Shown here piece after piece: positions 17,191-25,077 of a DNA stretch of 64,000 bases. The notes under the pieces were generated by a model. The model was not told the origin of the DNA. It worked only from the letters and a program-made list of their open reading frames with translations, and did not search any database. This DNA is from Actinoplanes sp. TBRC 11911. GTDB taxonomy: Bacteria; Actinomycetota; Actinomycetes; Mycobacteriales; Micromonosporaceae. Numbering within the stretch: the first letter of the stretch is position 1; the number at the start of each line of letters is the position of its first letter. The stretch is from contig NZ_JABBNC010000046.1 in the NCBI RefSeq assembly GCF_012933445.1, positions 1 to 64,000 of the forward strand, written 5' to 3'. A program made the position numbers and the translations under genes.

Positions 17191-18141
17191 GTGCCTGGTG
17201 CGCCGCTGTCTCCGATGCTGGCCACCGCCGGCGCGCTGCCGTCCGGCTCCGAGTGGAGTTACGAGTTCAAGTGGGACGGCGTCCGGGTGCTCGCGCTGTT
17301 CAGCGGCGGGCCGCCGGACCTGTTCGCGCGCTCTGGAGCGGTGGTAACTGCCGCATATCCAGAAATTTCGGATATGTACCTTCCGCCCGGCACGCTGCTC
17401 GACGGCGAGATGGTGGTCCTCGACCGCCTGGGCCGGCCGTCGTTCACTTTCCTGGCCGAGCGGATGCACGTACGCGAACGACAACGGGCGGCCCGGCTCG
17501 CAGTACAGCACCCGGTCACGTACATGATCTTCGACCTGCTCTATTACGAGGGCAACGACTTCACCGGCCTGCCGTACCTGGCCCGCCGGGAGAAGCTCGA
17601 AGAGCTGGGTCTCACCGGCCCGCACTGGACCGTCCCGCCGTCGTTCGGCGACGGCGCGGCCACCGAGGCCGCCGCCCGGGAGAACCACCTCGAAGGCGTC
17701 CTCGCCAAACGCTCCGACTCGGTCTACCTGCCCGGCCGGCGCTCGCCCGACTGGATCAAACACAAGTTCGACCGGACCGGCGACTACGTGATCGGCGGCT
17801 GGCGTTCCGGCGCCCGCAAGCTCGGTGGCCTGCTGATCGGCGTCCCCACCCCGGACGGCCTGGCGTTTCGCGGCCGGGTCGGCGGCGGGATCAGCGGGGC
17901 CGCCGAGAAGGAGCTGCTCGGCGTACTCGAACCGCTGGCCAGCCGGGAGTCGCCGTTCGCACCGGGCGCGGTGCCTCGCGAGGACGCCAAGGGCGCCAAG
18001 TGGGTGCGCCCCGAGCTGGTGGTCGAGGTCCGCTACGGCAACAAGACGCCGGACGGCCGCTTGCGTTTCCCCCGCTTCGTGCGGTTGCGTGACGACAAGA
18101 CCGCGCAGGACTCCGTGGAGGAGGACGACGATGGCCGGTGA
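17191..18141 (+). CDS. ATP-dependent DNA ligase (LigD ligase-domain type, stand-alone)
   Basis: A 316-residue nucleotidyltransferase with an OB-fold C-terminus that would seal breaks with Ku and the adjacent polymerase. The adenylation motif YEFKWDGVR has the nucleophilic lysine at about residue 27; DGEMVVLD, LEGVLAKRSDSVYLPGRRS and WIKHKFDRTGDYVIGGW are later ligase motifs. VRPELVVEVRYGNKTPDGRLR near the end is typical of LigD ligase domains. The start is uncertain: GTG 17191 is used (leaderless-looking), with ATG 17137 possible. It overlaps the polymerase gene by 11 bases. Confidence 0.9.
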   Translation: MPGAPLSPMLATAGALPSGSEWSYEFKWDGVRVLALFSGGPPDLFARSGAVVTAAYPEISDMYLPPGTLLDGEMVVLDRLGRPSFTFLAERMHVRERQRAARLAVQHPVTYMIFDLLYYEGNDFTGLPYLARREKLEELGLTGPHWTVPPSFGDGAATEAAARENHLEGVLAKRSDSVYLPGRRSPDWIKHKFDRTGDYVIGGWRSGARKLGGLLIGVPTPDGLAFRGRVGGGISGAAEKELLGVLEPLASRESPFAPGAVPREDAKGAKWVRPELVVEVRYGNKTPDGRLRFPRFVRLRDDKTAQDSVEEDDDGR

Positions 18142-19036
18142 CCGGTTCATGGTGTCGATCGACGGACGCGACCTCGAGCTCTCCAACCTCGACAAGATCC
18201 TGTATCCGAAGGCCGGTTTCACCAAGGGCGAGGTCATCGACTACTACACCCGGATCGCGCCGGTCATGCTGCCGCATCTGGCGGGCCGCGCGGCCACCCG
18301 GATCCGCTTCCCGGACGGTGTCGACGGCATCAAATTCTTCGAGAAGAACAAGCCCGGCGGTACGCCCACGTGGGTGCACCTGGAAACGTTGCCGGTCCCC
18401 GGATCCACCAAAAGCCGCGAAACGATCGACTTCGTGGTGGTGGACGACCTGCCCACGCTGGTCTGGCTCGCCAACCTCGCCGCGCTCGAACTACACACCC
18501 CGCAATGGCGGATCGGCGCCGACCCGGACATGCTCGTGGTCGACCTCGACCCGGGGGCGCCGGCCGGCCTGCAGGAGTGCTGCGCGGTGGCGGTCCTGAT
18601 CCGCGATCGGCTTGCCACCGACGGGGTCAAGGCGTACCCGAAAACCTCCGGCAAAAAGGGCATGCAGCTCTGCTGCCCCATCTCCGGCACTCAGGATTCC
18701 GAGGCGGTTTCCGCGTACGCCAAGAGGGTCGCCGAAGAACTGGCCGCCATGGTGCCCGGCTCGATCACCGCGAAGATGGCGAAAGCGGTACGGCCGGGAA
18801 AGGTCTTCATCGACTGGAGTCAGAACGCCGCCGCCAAGACGACGGTGACCCCGTACTCGCTGCGCGCCCAGGAGACCCCGACCGCGTCGACGCCCCTGCT
18901 CTGGGACGAGGTGGAGGCCGTCGCCACCGGCTCCGAACCGGCCCGGCAATACCCCGCCGACGAGGTGCTAAACCGCGTCGAACAACACGGCGATCTACTC
19001 GCTGACCTGCTCAAGAAGGGCCCGGCGCTGCCATAG
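18131..19036 (+). CDS. ligD: LigD-type primase-polymerase (NHEJ polymerase domain)
   Basis: A 301-residue archaeo-eukaryotic primase superfamily protein matching the polymerase domain of LigD, which fills gaps and adds ribonucleotides at breaks. Conserved blocks are LDKILYPKAGFTKGEVIDYY, LAALELHTPQWRI, the catalytic VVDLDPG (aspartates near residues 138 and 140), KTSGKKGMQL and GKVFIDWSQN. ATG 18131 has GGAGGA upstream and lies inside the end of the ligase gene, indicating coupled translation. No LigD phosphoesterase domain gene is in the window. Confidence 0.92.
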   Translation: MAGDRFMVSIDGRDLELSNLDKILYPKAGFTKGEVIDYYTRIAPVMLPHLAGRAATRIRFPDGVDGIKFFEKNKPGGTPTWVHLETLPVPGSTKSRETIDFVVVDDLPTLVWLANLAALELHTPQWRIGADPDMLVVDLDPGAPAGLQECCAVAVLIRDRLATDGVKAYPKTSGKKGMQLCCPISGTQDSEAVSAYAKRVAEELAAMVPGSITAKMAKAVRPGKVFIDWSQNAAAKTTVTPYSLRAQETPTASTPLLWDEVEAVATGSEPARQYPADEVLNRVEQHGDLLADLLKKGPALP

Positions 19037-19048
19037 CCTGGGGGAGTC

Positions 19049-21487
19049 ATGATTGCGCCTCCGCCCGACACGCTGCCTCGCGCCATCCAGGCCCGCGGCG
19101 TCCGGCACAACACGCTGCGTGACCTCGATGTGGACGTTCCCCTGTGGCGTACGGTCGTGATCGCCGGGGTGTCCGGCTCGGGCAAGACGTCGCTGGCCAT
19201 GGGCACGCTCTACGCCGAGGGCCTGCACCGGTTCCTGGAGGGCCTGAGCACGTACAGCCGCCGCCGGCTCACCCAGGCGTCGCGGCCCGACGTCGACCGC
19301 ATCGATCATCTGCCGCCCGCGCTGGCGCTCCGGCAGCGCCCGCCGGTGCCGGGCCCGCGCAGCACGGTCGGCACGATGAGCGAGGTGCTCAACGTGCTAC
19401 GGCTGATCATGTCGCGGCTCGGCACCCACCGCTGCCCCAACGGCCACGACGTGCCGCCGTCGATCGAGACCCAGGCCATGGGGATCCAATGCCCGGTCTG
19501 CGGCGTACGTTTCGAGGCCCCCAGCGCCGAGTCGTTCGCGTTCAACTCGCTCGGCGCCTGCCCGGCCTGCAACGGCATCGGCATCCGCTCCGAGGTCGAC
19601 CCCGCCACGCTGGTCCCGGACCCGTCGAAGACGATCGCCGACGGCGCCGTCCTGCCCTGGAACGTCGGCGGGCGGCGGCTCAGCATGTACGCGGCCGGCG
19701 AGCTTGGCGTCCGGCTCGATGTCCCGTACCGGAAGCTGACCCGCAAGGAGAAAGACTTCGTCCTGTACGGCGCGCCGGTGCAGCAGATCGTCACCGTCTC
19801 CGGCCGGGGTGGCCGCCAGGTGCAGCTCAACGTCACCTACGACAACGCGATCACGGCGGCTGCGAAATCGGACAACAGCAAGTATCTGATCTCGCAAACC
19901 TGCTCGGTCTGCCACGGCAGCCGGTTGCGCCCGGAAGCGTTGACCTCCCGGCTCGACGGCCGGAACCTGGCCGAGATCAGCGCGCTCGACCTCGATCGTT
20001 TGCTCGCTTTCGTGAATTCTTTGCCACCGCTGATGCCGGCCTCCCTGAGCCGCCTGACCACCGGACTGATCGGGGAGCTGACCGGGGCTCTTGTGCCGCT
20101 GCTCGACCTCGGTCTGGGCTACCTGGGCCTGGACCGCGCGGGCGCCACCCTGTCCACCGGCGAGCGACAGCGCATCGAGCTGACCTCGACGGTTCGAGCC
20201 AACACCACCGGCATGCTGTACGTGCTCGACGAGCCGTCGGTGGGCCTGCACCCGAGCAACGTCGAGGGGTTGCGCAAGACGGTCGCGGCGCTCGCGGGCA
20301 ACGGCAACTCGGTGGTGATCGTCGAGCACGACCTGGACGTGATCCGCACCGCCGACTGGATCATCGAATTGGGGCCGGGCGCGGGCTCGTTGGGCGGCAC
20401 GATCGTCGCCGAGGGCACCCCCGACCAGATCCAGAAGAACCGAAAGTCCATCATCGGCCCGTTCCTCGCGGGTAAGCGGACGGTTTCGCGGCCGGTGGCT
20501 CCCCTTGATTCGGCCGCGGCATCCGCCCGAATTACCGTGAAAAATCTATATAACTTGCGCGATGTCACGGCGGACTTCCCCATCAACCGGCTGACCGCCC
20601 TGGCCGGACCGTCCGGCGCCGGAAAGACCGCCCTCGTGCTGGACAGCCTGATCCCCGCCGCCCGCGCCCACCTGGCCGGCAAGCCACTCCCGCCGCACGT
20701 GGAGTCGCTCGACCTGGCCTCGATCCGTCAGGTGGTGGAGATCGACGCCACCCCGATCGGCCTCAACGCCCGCTCGACACCCGCCACCTATTCGGGCGCC
20801 CTGGACGCGATCCGCGCCCACTTCGCCGCCGCCTCGCACCTCGCCGCCGGCCACTTCTCGTTCAACACCCGCGAGGGCCAGTGCCCGACCTGCCGCGGCC
20901 TGGGCTCCATCGATCTGGACGTGCAGTACCTGCCCGACATCAACGTCGAGTGCCCCACCTGCCACGGCGCAAGATTCAACGACGACACCCTTGCCGTACG
21001 CGTCGACGACCTCACCATCGCCGACGTGCTCCAGCTGACCGTCCGGGAGGCCCTGGACCTGTACGCCGACGCCCCGCCGATCGTCCGCCCACTGCGCCCG
21101 ATCGCCGACGTGGGCTTGGACTACTTGCGCCTGGGCGAGCCCACCCCTTCGTTGTCCGGCGGCGAGTCCCAGCGCCTGCGCATCGCGGCCCGCCTGCGCA
21201 CCAGCCAGCGCAACGTCCTGTATGTCCTGGACGAGCCCTCGACGGGCCTGCACCCGGTGGACATCGCCACCCTGATCGGCGTCTTCGACCGCCTGTTAGC
21301 CGACGGCTCCACCATCGTCGTGATCGACCACGACCTCGACGTGCTGGCCGCCGCCGACCTGCTGATCGACATGGGCCCGGGCGGCGGCCCGGACGGCGGC
21401 CGCATCGTCGCCCGCGGCACCCCGGCCGAGGTGGCCGCCAACCCGCACAGCGTCACCGGCCCGTACCTGGCATCCCACCAACGCTGA
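19049..21487 (+). CDS. UvrA-like ABC ATPase (UvrA2/drug-resistance class)
   Basis: An 812-residue protein with two UvrA-type ATPase halves. Walker A motifs are GVSGSGKT (residues 40-47) and GPSGAGKT in the second half; signatures are STGERQRIELTS and LSGGESQRLRIAARL; Cys pairs (CPVC, CPAC, CSVC, CPTC) mark zinc sites. Canonical UvrA is about 950 residues. Here only about 25 residues separate RCPNGHDV from IQCPVCG, where UvrA has over 100, so the UvrB-binding region is missing. Such paralogues are linked to DNA-intercalator tolerance rather than standard excision repair. It follows the LigD polymerase gene by 12 bases and has a rare TTA Leu codon at 21296. Confidence 0.88.
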   Translation: MIAPPPDTLPRAIQARGVRHNTLRDLDVDVPLWRTVVIAGVSGSGKTSLAMGTLYAEGLHRFLEGLSTYSRRRLTQASRPDVDRIDHLPPALALRQRPPVPGPRSTVGTMSEVLNVLRLIMSRLGTHRCPNGHDVPPSIETQAMGIQCPVCGVRFEAPSAESFAFNSLGACPACNGIGIRSEVDPATLVPDPSKTIADGAVLPWNVGGRRLSMYAAGELGVRLDVPYRKLTRKEKDFVLYGAPVQQIVTVSGRGGRQVQLNVTYDNAITAAAKSDNSKYLISQTCSVCHGSRLRPEALTSRLDGRNLAEISALDLDRLLAFVNSLPPLMPASLSRLTTGLIGELTGALVPLLDLGLGYLGLDRAGATLSTGERQRIELTSTVRANTTGMLYVLDEPSVGLHPSNVEGLRKTVAALAGNGNSVVIVEHDLDVIRTADWIIELGPGAGSLGGTIVAEGTPDQIQKNRKSIIGPFLAGKRTVSRPVAPLDSAAASARITVKNLYNLRDVTADFPINRLTALAGPSGAGKTALVLDSLIPAARAHLAGKPLPPHVESLDLASIRQVVEIDATPIGLNARSTPATYSGALDAIRAHFAAASHLAAGHFSFNTREGQCPTCRGLGSIDLDVQYLPDINVECPTCHGARFNDDTLAVRVDDLTIADVLQLTVREALDLYADAPPIVRPLRPIADVGLDYLRLGEPTPSLSGGESQRLRIAARLRTSQRNVLYVLDEPSTGLHPVDIATLIGVFDRLLADGSTIVVIDHDLDVLAAADLLIDMGPGGGPDGGRIVARGTPAEVAANPHSVTGPYLASHQR

Positions 21488-21529
21488 CTCCCGCCGAGTC
21501 CGCACCATTCGAAAGCAGCCACCTGCATC

Positions 21530-21819
21530 GTGGAACCGTTCAGCTTTTTCTCGCGCCGCTCACCCGCGATGAGTTGGCCTTCCGTCGCGGACCTGCGAGG
21601 GCCGCCGTCGCTGTGGGGACCCGGGACCTTCCGGCCGTGGCGGGTGCCCACAGCCGGTGGGAGTCGCCGCGGTGTGGGGAACCGCAACCTCCCCCGGCGT
21701 CGCGACTCCCCACACCCGGGTGCGGGCGGCCACTGTGGGGAGCTGGGATCTGCCCGGGCCTAGCCGGCGTCGGTTCGCACGGGGACTCCCGGCCAACGGA
21801 ACCAGCTGAACAGTTCCAC
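21530..21819 (+). mobile_element. MITE-like element with terminal inverted repeats, copy 2
   Basis: The ends 21530-21545 and 21804-21819 are inverted repeats agreeing at 15 of 16 bases (GTGGAACCGTTCAGCT and its near-complement). The 290-bp body matches 11663-12066 in the same orientation, yet the hairpin flank lies on the opposite side here. No coding capacity. Confidence 0.75.
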
Positions 21820-21918
21820 TATTCGGAAGAAGGCGCCCGCATCGTGGACGATCGTCCGAATAGGACGGCGATTTTGTCCATCTATGGCAGCTTTTGGAGT
21901 GGCCGTTTGCCGCCCGAT

Positions 21919-21982
21919 TTCGAGACCTTGGAGAGCTAAGCCCAGAGCCCACATTCGAGCCACAACTCTCCAAGGTCTCGAA
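21919..21982. repeat. Dispersed hairpin repeat, class A, copy 2
   Basis: 17-bp arms (21919-21935 and 21966-21982, TTCGAGACCTTGGAGAG and complement). The loop contains GCCCACATTCGAGCC, the reverse complement of the copy 1 loop, so this copy is inverted; a short partial duplication of GCCCA lengthens the loop. Confidence 0.9.
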
Positions 21983-22265
21983 GTTCCCGCCGAAACACCG
22001 GAACAAGGCGGCATCAAATGCGGGCGAAAGCTACGAAAGCGAGCGGCTCACCCACGGGCCCCGCATCCCTCTGCCGGATGCGGGGCCGCGCTGCCAAATG
22101 GCAACCTCAGGTCGCCTCTCGGACACCTCCAGCCAGCTCCGAGATTCGAGCTGCAAGGGGCGGCATGGGGCACAGACTAGCGTGACTCGTCTCTGCTTGT
22201 CTACCTTCGTATCCTCTCGTATCTGATGCTACGGCTACGTACCCCAGTTCGTAGCGTCCCTAGTT

Positions 22266-22529
22266 GTGAGCCAAAGAGCTGTTCGAGCTGATGGACCCGT
22301 GCCGGTCTATGTGCAAATCGCCGACTACATCGAAGGGGACATCAAGGCGGGGCGGCTCCGGGAGCACGACCGCATCCCGACCGAGAGCGACATGCACGCC
22401 GAGTGGGGCGTGGCCAGGACGACGGCGCGACGGGCGGTGAATCTGCTCCGAGAGCGAGAGTTGGTCTATACCGTTCCGCAACGCGGCACGTTCGTGACTC
22501 CTCAACGGGACAGCCCGGCGGCTGGGTGA
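22266..22529 (+). CDS. Short GntR-family winged-helix regulator
   Basis: An 87-residue protein consisting only of the GntR DNA-binding domain: VPVYVQIADYIEGDIKAGRL, RIPTESDMHAEWGVARTTARRAVNLLRE (recognition helix) and the wing YTVPQRGTFVTP. No ligand-binding domain follows, as in many small actinomycete GntR proteins. Start GTG 22266. The last codons and the stop lie inside the 78-bp repeat at 22507-22584, so the original C-terminus may have differed. It is convergent with the XPB helicase gene. Confidence 0.8.
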   Translation: MSQRAVRADGPVPVYVQIADYIEGDIKAGRLREHDRIPTESDMHAEWGVARTTARRAVNLLRERELVYTVPQRGTFVTPQRDSPAAG

Positions 22530-22584
22530 GGAGGGTGCGTGGCACTCGGCCGGCCGAGTGCCACGGGACGTTGCCAGCCCGTAC
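22507..22584 (+). repeat. 78-bp palindromic-core repeat, copy 2
   Basis: It runs from GGGACAGCCCGGCGG to CAGCCCGTAC. The core 22539-22564 is a perfect 26-bp palindrome centred on CGGCCGGCCG. An inverted copy of the same length lies at 24393-24470, on the other side of the helicase gene. Confidence 0.9.
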
Positions 22585-22635
22585 ATGAGGAATGTGGGTA
22601 ATGGCTCCCCACAAAGAGGAGCCATCCACCGAAAC

Positions 22636-24297
22636 TCAGTCGATCTGGGGCAGCGCCGGCCCGATGACGTCATCGGCGTCGACGATCGTGTACGCGTACC
22701 CCTGCTCCGCCAGGAACCGCTGCCGGTGCGCCGCGTACTCGGTGTCGATCGTGTCGCGCGACACCACCGTGTAGAAGTGCGCCTGCCGGCCGTCCCCCTT
22801 CGGGCGCAGCACCCGGCCCAGCCGCTGGGCCTCCTCCTGCCGCGAGCCGAACGTGCCGGACACCTGGATCGCCACCGCCGCCTCGGGCAGGTCGATCGAG
22901 AAGTTGCCGACCTTGGAGAGGACCAGGGTGCGCAGCTCACCCGACCGGAACGCGTCGAACAGCCGCTCCCGCTCCTTGTTCGTGGTGGCGCCCTGGATGA
23001 TCGGGGCGTCCAGGTATTCGCCCAGTTCGTGGAGCTGATCGATATACCCGCCGATGACCAGCACCTGCTCGCCGGGGTGGCGGTCGACCAGGGCGCGGAC
23101 CACGGGCAGCTTGGTGCGGGCCGTCGCGGCGACACGGTAGCGCTCCTCGGCGTCCGTCATCGCGTACGTCATCCGCTCGTTCTCGGTGAGCGTCACCCGG
23201 ACCTCGGTGCACTCGGCCGGCGCGATCCAGCCCTGCGCTTCGATGTCCTTCCACGGCGCGTCGTAGCGCTTCGGGCCGATCAGCGAGAACACGTCGCCCT
23301 CCCGGCCGTCCTCGCGCACCAGCGTGGCGGTCAGGCCGAGCCGGCGCCGGGCCTGCAGGTCGGCGGTGAAGCGGAAGATCGGCGCGGGCAGCAGGTGCAC
23401 CTCGTCGTAGATCACCAAACCCCAGTCGCGCGCGCCGAACAGGTCGAGGTGGGTGAACGCGCCGCCGCGACGGGAGGTCAGCACCTGGTACGTCGCGATG
23501 GTGACCGGGCGGATCTCCTTGCGCTCGCCGCTGTACTCGCCGATCTCCTCCTCGGTGAGCGACGTGCGGGCGATCAGCTCGCGCTTCCACTGCCGGCCGG
23601 CCACCGTGTTGGTCACCAGGATCAGCGTGGTCGCCGACGCGGTGGCCATCGCAGCGGCCCCGACCAGCGTCTTTCCGGCGCCACAGGGCAGCACGACGAC
23701 TCCCGAGCCGCCCGCCCAGAAACCATCGACGGCTTCCTGCTGGTACGACCGAAGGTGCCACCCGTCCTCGGCGAGCGCGATCTCGTGCGCCTCGCCGTCC
23801 ACGTACCCGGCCAGGTCCTCGGCGGGCCAGCCCAGCTTGAGCAGCGCCTGCTTGAGGCGCCCCCGCTCGGACGGGTGCACGGCGATGGTCTCGTCGTCGA
23901 TGCGGTTGCCGAGCATCCCGGCCAGCTTCTTCGACTTGGCCACCTCGATCAGCACGATCTTGTCGAGCCCGCGCAGCACCAGCCCGTGCACCGGGTCGTT
24001 GACGAGCTGCAGCCGCCCGTACCGGTCCATCGTCTCGGCGACGTCGACGAGCAGGGCGTTCGGCACCGGGTACCGCGAGAACCGGATCAGCGAGTCGACC
24101 ACACCCTCGGCGTCATGCCCGGCCGCACGCGCGTTCCACAGCCCGAGCGGCGTCAGCCGGTATGTGTGCACGTGCTCCGGCGACCGCTCCAGCTCGGCGA
24201 ACGGCGCGATCGCCATCCGACAGGCCTGGGCATCCGGGTGATCAACCTCGAGGAGAAGCGTTTTGTCCGATTGAACGATCAGTGGTCCGTCGCTCAC
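22636..24297 (-). CDS. XPB-type DNA repair helicase
   Basis: A 553-residue superfamily 2 helicase of the XPB/Ssl2 class. The N-terminal ~170 residues form the damage-recognition/helicase-associated region; the motor domains carry LPCGAGKTL (Walker A near 206-210), YDEVHLLP (near 299-302), LGLTATLVREDGREGD, and SKVGNFSIDLPEA with FGSRQEEAQRLGRVLRPK (motif VI). Bacterial XPB unwinds 3' to 5' and anneals DNA; its role in repair is not fully settled. GTG 24297 is preferred because AGGG precedes it by 8 bases. 78-bp inverted repeats flank the gene. Confidence 0.94.
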   Translation of the reverse strand: MSDGPLIVQSDKTLLLEVDHPDAQACRMAIAPFAELERSPEHVHTYRLTPLGLWNARAAGHDAEGVVDSLIRFSRYPVPNALLVDVAETMDRYGRLQLVNDPVHGLVLRGLDKIVLIEVAKSKKLAGMLGNRIDDETIAVHPSERGRLKQALLKLGWPAEDLAGYVDGEAHEIALAEDGWHLRSYQQEAVDGFWAGGSGVVVLPCGAGKTLVGAAAMATASATTLILVTNTVAGRQWKRELIARTSLTEEEIGEYSGERKEIRPVTIATYQVLTSRRGGAFTHLDLFGARDWGLVIYDEVHLLPAPIFRFTADLQARRRLGLTATLVREDGREGDVFSLIGPKRYDAPWKDIEAQGWIAPAECTEVRVTLTENERMTYAMTDAEERYRVAATARTKLPVVRALVDRHPGEQVLVIGGYIDQLHELGEYLDAPIIQGATTNKERERLFDAFRSGELRTLVLSKVGNFSIDLPEAAVAIQVSGTFGSRQEEAQRLGRVLRPKGDGRQAHFYTVVSRDTIDTEYAAHRQRFLAEQGYAYTIVDADDVIGPALPQID

Positions 24298-24392
24298 CTG
24301 CACAACCCTTCAACGACTTCTAACCGACCCTCCAGTCTGACACGGACTCGCGCAGGGCGTGGGGCGCCGGCTTCGACGTCCAGCTTTTGCCG

Positions 24393-24470
24393 GTACGGGC
24401 TGCCAAAGTCCCGTGCCACTCGGCCGGCTGAGTGCCACGCACCCTCCTCACCCGGCCGCCGGGCTGTCCC
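24393..24470 (-). repeat. 78-bp palindromic-core repeat, copy 3 (inverted)
   Basis: The reverse complement of this segment matches 22507-22584 nearly base for base over the same 78 bases. The core palindrome carries a single-base change (GGCTGAG instead of GGCCGAG). Confidence 0.9.
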
Positions 24471-24759
24471 GGCGGCAGACCCGGGCAGCACCAGCAGCAG
24501 CGCCGGCCGCGTCACCACAGTCCAGATGATCTCCGCGTTGAGCACGGCCCCAGGAAAGCAGAGCCCCACCAACCATGCTCGCACCGGCATCCGTCACGCC
24601 ACCCGCCGCCCACCACGCCATCCGGCATTAGAGTCCGCCAAGCTCTGCCTCACATATCCGACATTTCAGGTCACGAGTTGGGATCGGCCGGGCCACTGGC
24701 CCGCGTGCGGGGCTGCGGCTGTCCGAGCTGCCGGGCCCGGCAGCCGGCCCGCGCCGCTC

Positions 24760-24801
24760 CCATCAAGTGGGACCAGTGGCCACCTGCTGAGACCGGCGAC
24801 C
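24760..24801 (+). repeat. 42-bp direct repeat, left copy
   Basis: CCATCAAGTGGGACCAGTGG begins a 42-base segment repeated at 25036-25077 with one difference (CTGCTGAG versus CTGCCGAG). Confidence 0.9.
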
Positions 24802-24905
24802 ACATCCTGGACGGGGCGCCCGCGATATGAGACCCGCGTCCATTATGGAGAGTTTCTTTGTCAGCTAATGCGGCTTTAGTCCAGCGCACTTTCCCCGCCA
24901 GATGT

Positions 24906-24954
24906 GAACCTTGGAGAGTTATGGCTCGTATGTGGGCGCAACTCTCCAAGGTTC
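24906..24954. repeat. Dispersed hairpin repeat, class B, copy 1
   Basis: 15-bp arms GAACCTTGGAGAGTT (24906-24920) and complement (24940-24954) around the loop ATGGCTCGTATGTGGGCGC. The loop differs from class A by one base in the core GCTCG(T/A)ATGTGGGC. Confidence 0.9.
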
Positions 24955-25035
24955 GCAAAAAGTCGACGATTCGTCCCCAATGTCCACCTTGTACCTGCTG
25001 AACCATCAGCTCACTCGAGCGCCGGTCCGCCGCTT

Positions 25036-25077
25036 CCATCAAGTGGGACCAGTGGCCACCTGCCGAGACCGGCGACC
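25036..25077 (+). repeat. 42-bp direct repeat, right copy
   Basis: Second copy of the 24760-24801 segment. It directly abuts the stop codon of the helicase-associated gene, whose last base on this strand is 25078. Confidence 0.9.

Larger units (their letters stand above)
21488..22265. other. Repeat-rich non-coding gap
   Basis: About 780 bases after the UvrA-like gene. It contains a terminal-inverted-repeat element (21530-21819), a flank with a class A hairpin (21820-22065) matching the inverted sequence at 11430-11662, and about 200 bases before the GntR gene, in which I see no clear gene or hairpin. Confidence 0.7.
24298..25077. other. Repeat-rich gap upstream of the XPB gene
   Basis: About 780 bases containing an inverted 78-bp repeat (24393-24470), a 42-bp direct repeat pair (24760-24801 and 25036-25077) and a class B hairpin between them (24906-24954). 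A minus-strand frame ending at 24294 and starting near 24590 begins with a hydrophobic, protein-like stretch but then reads through the 78-bp repeat and shows no clear ribosome binding site, so it may be a broken gene. Confidence 0.65.

Noticed and set aside
24294..24590. 98-codon minus-strand frame starting with a membrane-like segment
   Set aside because: The second half reads through the 78-bp repeat, which other genes read in another frame, and there is no clear ribosome binding site; at most a broken gene.
22558..24879. Very long plus-strand open frame opposite the XPB helicase gene
   Set aside because: It is the mirror of a well-recognised helicase; its translation is Arg/Pro/His/Gly-rich with no family features, as typical of high-GC antisense frames. 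Similar long frames opposite the MFS, tmk, topA and hppA genes were dropped for the same reason.
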